From Fusobacteriia bacterium 4572_74 (GTDB lineage: Bacteria; Fusobacteriota; Fusobacteriia; Fusobacteriales; Fusobacteriaceae), in assembly GCA_002084825.1 (NCBI GenBank), contig NBMF01000006.1, forward strand, positions 1 to 55,357: a DNA stretch of 55,357 nt, read 5' to 3'. A program made the translations under genes and the position numbers. Below the pieces are notes generated by a model. It worked only from the letters and a program-made list of their open reading frames with translations. It did no database searches and was not told where the DNA came from. Within the stretch, counting starts at the first letter, position 1. Every line of letters starts with the position of its first letter. Below, piece by piece: positions 50,647 to 55,357 of the stretch.

Positions 50647-50905
50647 CTATATTCTCCTTAGATTATTTATTATTTTTTTCTATCCATTTCTTAAAAATGA
50701 AAAAATAAATCTATAATCTTTTATCCGTAAATCTTTTCAATCCACTAAATAATTTCAAAAATAACTTATCTTTTCTTTTTTCATTCATTTGACGAAAATA
50801 AATAAACAAAAGTTTAAAAACATTAAAAAAAATTAATTTTTTAATCAATAAAAAAAATAAAGGACAAACAAGCCCTTCATTTTCATTTTATCTATATTTT
50901 TTTAT

Positions 50906-52330
50906 CTACTTCTTTACATAATAATTATAAAGAGTTCTTACTATTTGTCCAGTCCCGCCATGGGTATAATAACCATATGGTGTATCTGCACATGAAGTTC
51001 CTGCAATATCAAGATGCATCCAAGGAGTCTCTCCTACAAATTCCTCTATAAACATTCCTGCAGTGATACTTCCAGCAAATCTCCCGCCTGTATTTTTAAG
51101 GTCTGCTATCTTAGATTTATAAAGTTCTTTGTATTCAGGGAAGTTAGGTAATCTCCATACTCTCTCTCCTGCTATCTCAGATGCTTCCTCTAACTTTTTA
51201 TACATCTCATCATTGTTTGCTAGAACACCTGTTGTAGTCATTCCTAAAGCTACTAATACTGCTCCTGTAAGTGTAGCTACGTCTATTACTTCCTTTACAT
51301 TTTCATGATTGATGATATAGTGTACTGCATCAATAAGAGTCAATCTTCCTTCAGCATCTGTGTTATCTACTTCTATAGTTTTTCCTCCCATAGATCCAAT
51401 AATATCTCCCGGTCTATAAGCATTCCCTCCAATCGAATTTTCACATGCAGCAATTACAGTTACTATATTTTTCTTTACTTTCATTCTAGAAAGAGCACAC
51501 ATAGCTCCTATAACAGTTGCAGCTCCGCCCATATCTGTTTTCATATTAGACATACTTGCACTAGGTTTTAATGATAATCCTCCTGTATCATATGTTAATC
51601 CCTTTCCTACCAGCCCATGGATCTCTGTAGGATTAGAAGAATCTCCTAGATGTCTCATGACGATAAATTTAGGTCTTTTTTCAGCAGCTCTGGCTACCGA
51701 TAAAAATGCTTCCATCTTTAATTCTGTTATCTTCTCTTCATCAAATATTTCTACTTCAAACTCATATTTTTTTCCCAATACTTTAACTTCATGAGCTAAA
51801 CTTTCAGGAAAAATAACATTTGCAGGTTCATTTACCAAATCTCTAGTTAACATTACAGATTCAGCTAATACAATCCCCTCACAGATAGCATCTGTATCTT
51901 CCTCTACGAAGATATCAAAATTAGATTCTTTCTTCTCTTTTTTATCTGTTTTATATTTATCAAAATCATATTTAGCATAGTGTACAGCTTCTACCACCTG
52001 GGTAACTTCTACACCATGGGTTCCTACTAAGATCTCCCCTTCTAAATTCTTAAGTACTTTATAAAAAGCTTCTATTACATCATAGGTCTTTAATTCTTCT
52101 CTTTTCCCAAGACCAATATAAGTTATGTTAACTAATTTATCTTTATGCATCAATTCACAGCTAATAGAGGTTTTCTTTTTACCTATAAACTCTTTTTTTT
52201 CAATCAATTTTTCTAAAATTATCTTTTCTTCGTCACTCAATCTGTCGTAGATCTTTACTTCACCTTCGAATTTTGGCATCACATACGCATCATAGATCTT
52301 GTTAAAATCCTTAACTAATTTAATATTCAT
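50906..52330 (-). CDS. pepA: Leucyl aminopeptidase (M17)
   Basis: NTDAEGRLTLIDA, GKGLTYDTGGLSLKP, MKTDMGGAA. Confidence 0.94.
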   Translation of the reverse strand: MNIKLVKDFNKIYDAYVMPKFEGEVKIYDRLSDEEKIILEKLIEKKEFIGKKKTSISCELMHKDKLVNITYIGLGKREELKTYDVIEAFYKVLKNLEGEILVGTHGVEVTQVVEAVHYAKYDFDKYKTDKKEKKESNFDIFVEEDTDAICEGIVLAESVMLTRDLVNEPANVIFPESLAHEVKVLGKKYEFEVEIFDEEKITELKMEAFLSVARAAEKRPKFIVMRHLGDSSNPTEIHGLVGKGLTYDTGGLSLKPSASMSNMKTDMGGAATVIGAMCALSRMKVKKNIVTVIAACENSIGGNAYRPGDIIGSMGGKTIEVDNTDAEGRLTLIDAVHYIINHENVKEVIDVATLTGAVLVALGMTTTGVLANNDEMYKKLEEASEIAGERVWRLPNFPEYKELYKSKIADLKNTGGRFAGSITAGMFIEEFVGETPWMHLDIAGTSCADTPYGYYTHGGTGQIVRTLYNYYVKK

Positions 52331-52466
52331 AATCTCCTCCAGTTTTAATTTTTTCTAATCTTAGTATAGTATATGAAAACTATATAATCAAGTAAAATTG
52401 TAATGATTATAAAAAAATAAAAATTTATTGATTAATCTTCTCAAAAGTAATAAATAATCATAGCTA

Positions 52467-52498
52467 AAAAAAACTCTAGTATTTAAACTAGAGCTTTT
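52467..52498 (-). terminator. Terminator after asr operon
   Basis: GCTCTAGTTTAAATACTAGAGTTTTTTT on minus strand. Confidence 0.75.
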
Positions 52499-52501
52499 GG
52501 T

Positions 52502-52858
52502 CTAATTGTTATTAATTTTTTCCTCGATAGCTTTTATTACAAGCGAATTAAGTAATAATGAACTTTCCAATAAAAAACTTAAATTTTTTAAGTTTGATTC
52601 CATCTCTTTTAAGATCTTAGGAATATGTTCTGTTACATGTGATCCATTGGAGAGGAAATAGGGAATTACCGTAATTTCTCTAAATCCTTCAGCATACATA
52701 GATTGTATAACATCTTTTAACATTGGAACAGCTAGGGTTAAATTTGCCCCTCTAACGTCTCTCCCTGTCTTTTGCCTCAAAACTTCAATTAACTCTTTAA
52801 AATTTTTATTTACCTCTAAAACTTTACTTCCATGTCCTACTACCAAAATTCCTCTCAT
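52502..52858 (-). CDS. CbiX/SirB-family sirohydrochlorin chelatase
   Basis: ILVVGHGSKVLEVN, VIPYFLSNGSHVTEHIP. Confidence 0.88.
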   Translation of the reverse strand: MRGILVVGHGSKVLEVNKNFKELIEVLRQKTGRDVRGANLTLAVPMLKDVIQSMYAEGFREITVIPYFLSNGSHVTEHIPKILKEMESNLKNLSFLLESSLLLNSLVIKAIEEKINNN

Positions 52859-52868
52859 ACCAAATTAC

Positions 52869-53843
52869 CTACTTTATTCCAGGATATTTCATGCCAGACC
52901 AATATACATTGTTTTTCATAACAGAATATTCAGGCAGGTCTACATCCTTTAAAGCCCATTTCTTAAACTCCATAAACCCTGTCCTATCCACTATATACCC
53001 TATATGCTCTTTTGGCAAGCTTCTATCAATATATTTATCTACATAGTCATAGGTATTTTTAATTATCTTTATGATGCTGGCCTCATCAGCCCAGATAATC
53101 CAGTCTTCAGCTAAACGAGGGTTTCTTTTTCCAGTTCTTCCCATGATAGCTAGTCTGTAGTATTTTTCAGCATCTCTAGTCCAAGCAGATGTAGGACAGT
53201 TTAAAGCACACTCTCCACATCCGATACATCTGTCATGATCTCTTTGCGGCTTATAATTAACCATCTTTATAGCCCCTGTAGATAATCCTTTACATTTTTT
53301 TTCACATCTTCCACATGATACACATTTTGATATGTCTAACTTAGGTAACGTCATCCCAATTATTCCAAAATCGTTACTTCTTACTTTTTGACAGTCATTG
53401 GGACAGCCTGTAAGTGCAACTTTAAAATGAAAATCATGGGGGAATATTGATTTTTCTATCTTCTTAGCAAATTCAGTAGTATTATATTGAGCTTTTAAAC
53501 ATACTTTATTACCTATACAGGCAGCTATATTTCTTGTTCCTGCTGCTGGATATCCTGCATTAGCATCAACATGATTTATTTCTAATTTATCCATTAGAGG
53601 AGCTACCATAAGATTTACTTTGTCAATATCTTCCCATTTAATCCCCAAAATTTCAAATCCCTGCCTGGTAGTTAAATGGATTCTTCCATCCCCATAAGTA
53701 TTTGCTATTTTAGACACTATCTCTATCAGATCCCCTGTAATCTCTCCTCCAGGAACTCTCACTCTTAAAGCAGTTTCTTCTTTATTTTTACATATTCTAT
53801 AAGCATTTTTCTTTATATTTTTTATATTAATATCCAAAGTCAT
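52869..53843 (-). CDS. asrC: Anaerobic sulfite reductase subunit C
   Basis: Siroheme/4Fe-4S Cys motif AACIGNKVCLKAQ...TGCPNDCQKV plus 2[4Fe-4S] ferredoxin motifs. Confidence 0.94.
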   Translation of the reverse strand: MTLDINIKNIKKNAYRICKNKEETALRVRVPGGEITGDLIEIVSKIANTYGDGRIHLTTRQGFEILGIKWEDIDKVNLMVAPLMDKLEINHVDANAGYPAAGTRNIAACIGNKVCLKAQYNTTEFAKKIEKSIFPHDFHFKVALTGCPNDCQKVRSNDFGIIGMTLPKLDISKCVSCGRCEKKCKGLSTGAIKMVNYKPQRDHDRCIGCGECALNCPTSAWTRDAEKYYRLAIMGRTGKRNPRLAEDWIIWADEASIIKIIKNTYDYVDKYIDRSLPKEHIGYIVDRTGFMEFKKWALKDVDLPEYSVMKNNVYWSGMKYPGIK

Positions 53844-53853
53844 CTTATCCCCC

Positions 53854-54672
53854 TTAATCTAAAAGTTTTTTACCTTTTGTATAATTAAACACAGGTCCTT
53901 CCAAACACACATATGTTTCATCTATTTTACAATGCCCACATTTTCCCACAGCACATGACATTTTTCTCTCGAATGACAGCCATATCTTATCTTCAGGCAC
54001 CCCGTGTTTTTCAAACTCTAAGGCTGCAAATTTCATCATCATAGGTGGTCCTACTATTACTACTTCTAAATTTTCTATATCCGATAGGTCTAATTTATCT
54101 ACATGTTGTGTTACAAGCCCCTCATTGATCTCTAAGTCGCAGGTATCTCCCTCGCACATCTTATCTACAGTAAGCACTAAGTTATTTTCTTTCTGCCAGC
54201 TTGAGATCTCATCCTTAAAAATTATGCAATTTGTATCTTTAAACCCGAGGATAAGCTCCATCTTCTTAACGGATTTAAACTTTTTATGAACCGCATTGAT
54301 CATAGACCTTACCGGTCCGCACCCTGATCCACCGGCCACTATAACTAAATGTTTTTCTTTATATTTTTCATCAAATGGGAATCCATTTCCATAGGGTCCT
54401 CTCAGGAATAGAGTATCCCCGGCTTTTAAGTCAAATAAAACATCTGTAACCTTTCCTATTTTTCTGATTAAAAATTCGATCCATCCTTCTTCTGGATTAA
54501 ATTCCGTTACAGAGATAGGAGCTTCTCCTACTTTAGGGATTGATATTTGAATAAATTGACCGTAATTAATTTCATCTGCTCTATCAAATTCTACTTTAAA
54601 AAGCCACTCCATATTTGTTACTTGTTGAATCTCCAAAATTTTATAAGGCTTTGGCATATAAATATTATTCAT
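53854..54672 (-). CDS. asrB: Anaerobic sulfite reductase subunit B
   Basis: RGPYGNGFPF, GGSGCGPVRSMI, CAVGKCGHCK. Confidence 0.94.
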   Translation of the reverse strand: MNNIYMPKPYKILEIQQVTNMEWLFKVEFDRADEINYGQFIQISIPKVGEAPISVTEFNPEEGWIEFLIRKIGKVTDVLFDLKAGDTLFLRGPYGNGFPFDEKYKEKHLVIVAGGSGCGPVRSMINAVHKKFKSVKKMELILGFKDTNCIIFKDEISSWQKENNLVLTVDKMCEGDTCDLEINEGLVTQHVDKLDLSDIENLEVVIVGPPMMMKFAALEFEKHGVPEDKIWLSFERKMSCAVGKCGHCKIDETYVCLEGPVFNYTKGKKLLD

Positions 54673-55357
54673 TTTCTCCTCCTAATACTGCTGTTAATTT
54701 TTTTATACAATTTGAAAAAGAAATATACTCAGGACAAGCATCGTCACATCTCCCGCAGCCTGTACACATATGATATCCAAATCTCTTTTTAAAATCTCCA
54801 ATTTTATGCATAGTTTTAAATCTCATTCTGTCCCCATGTTTTTTCCTGAATTCATGACCTCCTGCCATATCTGTAAATCCATCTACATGACATGATGCCC
54901 ATACTCTTCTTCTCTCACCTGTATTCTCATTTTCACTGTAGAAAATATCCTGAGTAGTTGTACATGTACAAGTTGGACATACAAAATTACATTTACCACA
55001 GGCTACACATCTTTTATCATATTCTCTCCATAAATCTAAATTGATTACATCTTCTAAATTTATCTCATCTGGAACTTTTAATTCAATCTGATTTTTCATA
55101 ACTGCATCTATTTCAAATGATTTTTCTTCACCTGAAAAATTGTTTTTTAACTCATCATCTAAAATTTCTAATTCCACTTCATTTTCTCTGATATTTATTC
55201 CCATATGATAATTTTCAGGAATGTTAGTCTTCATGCTTACACAGAAACAGCTGTCAAAACCTGTTTTACATCCTACAACAACAAACTTTATCTTATCTCT
55301 TCTCTGAGCATAGTAGATGTCAGAAAACTTATTTCTTAAATAGATTTCATCAAACCT
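54665..55357 (-). CDS. asrA: Anaerobic sulfite reductase subunit A, partial (runs off window)
   Basis: CVACGKCNFVCPTCTC and CTGCGRCDDACPEYISF; frame open to the window edge (RFDEIYLRNKFSDIYYAQRRDKIKFVVVGCKTGFDSCFCVS). Confidence 0.93.
   Translation of the reverse strand, partial: RFDEIYLRNKFSDIYYAQRRDKIKFVVVGCKTGFDSCFCVSMKTNIPENYHMGINIRENEVELEILDDELKNNFSGEEKSFEIDAVMKNQIELKVPDEINLEDVINLDLWREYDKRCVACGKCNFVCPTCTCTTTQDIFYSENENTGERRRVWASCHVDGFTDMAGGHEFRKKHGDRMRFKTMHKIGDFKKRFGYHMCTGCGRCDDACPEYISFSNCIKKLTAVLGGENE

Noticed and set aside
1-55357. CRISPR arrays, rRNA and tRNA genes
   Set aside because: No regularly spaced direct repeats and no tRNA- or rRNA-like segments were recognised on either strand.

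Overview
AT-rich, low-GC anaerobe DNA, most like Fusobacteriota by gene content and codon style (taxonomy is inference). The window is mostly housekeeping: Lon, carAB-pyrB and pyrKDFCE, class II ribonucleotide reductase, HU, gnd-zwf-pgl, a GH4/PTS alpha-glucoside operon, PepA and a sirohydrochlorin chelatase-asrCBA sulfite reductase operon. Between these lie small decaying accessory patches. Main hunt results: (1) both divergent pyrimidine operons are preceded by an un-annotated leader peptide with a good Shine-Dalgarno whose stop codon lies in the left arm of an intrinsic terminator. This is pyrBI-like attenuation, and the two peptides share the motif FLxDVPYIxxG at nearly the same distance from the stop. 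(2) A HesB-like 'CC/Se motif' selenoprotein has an in-frame TGA followed by a SECIS-like hairpin; the ORF track misses its N-terminus. (3) A small tyrosine recombinase lies 80 bp downstream of a 13-6-13 bp perfect inverted repeat resembling a recombination core site. (4) A GH4 glucosidase appears to have lost the NYxNP segment. (5) An FMN riboswitch plus terminator precedes an EamA transporter. There are several broken genes, including a poly-A(13) frameshift, an in-frame TGA in a YgjP-like peptidase and an IS21 istB remnant. All calls come from reading the sequence by eye; no searches were run.
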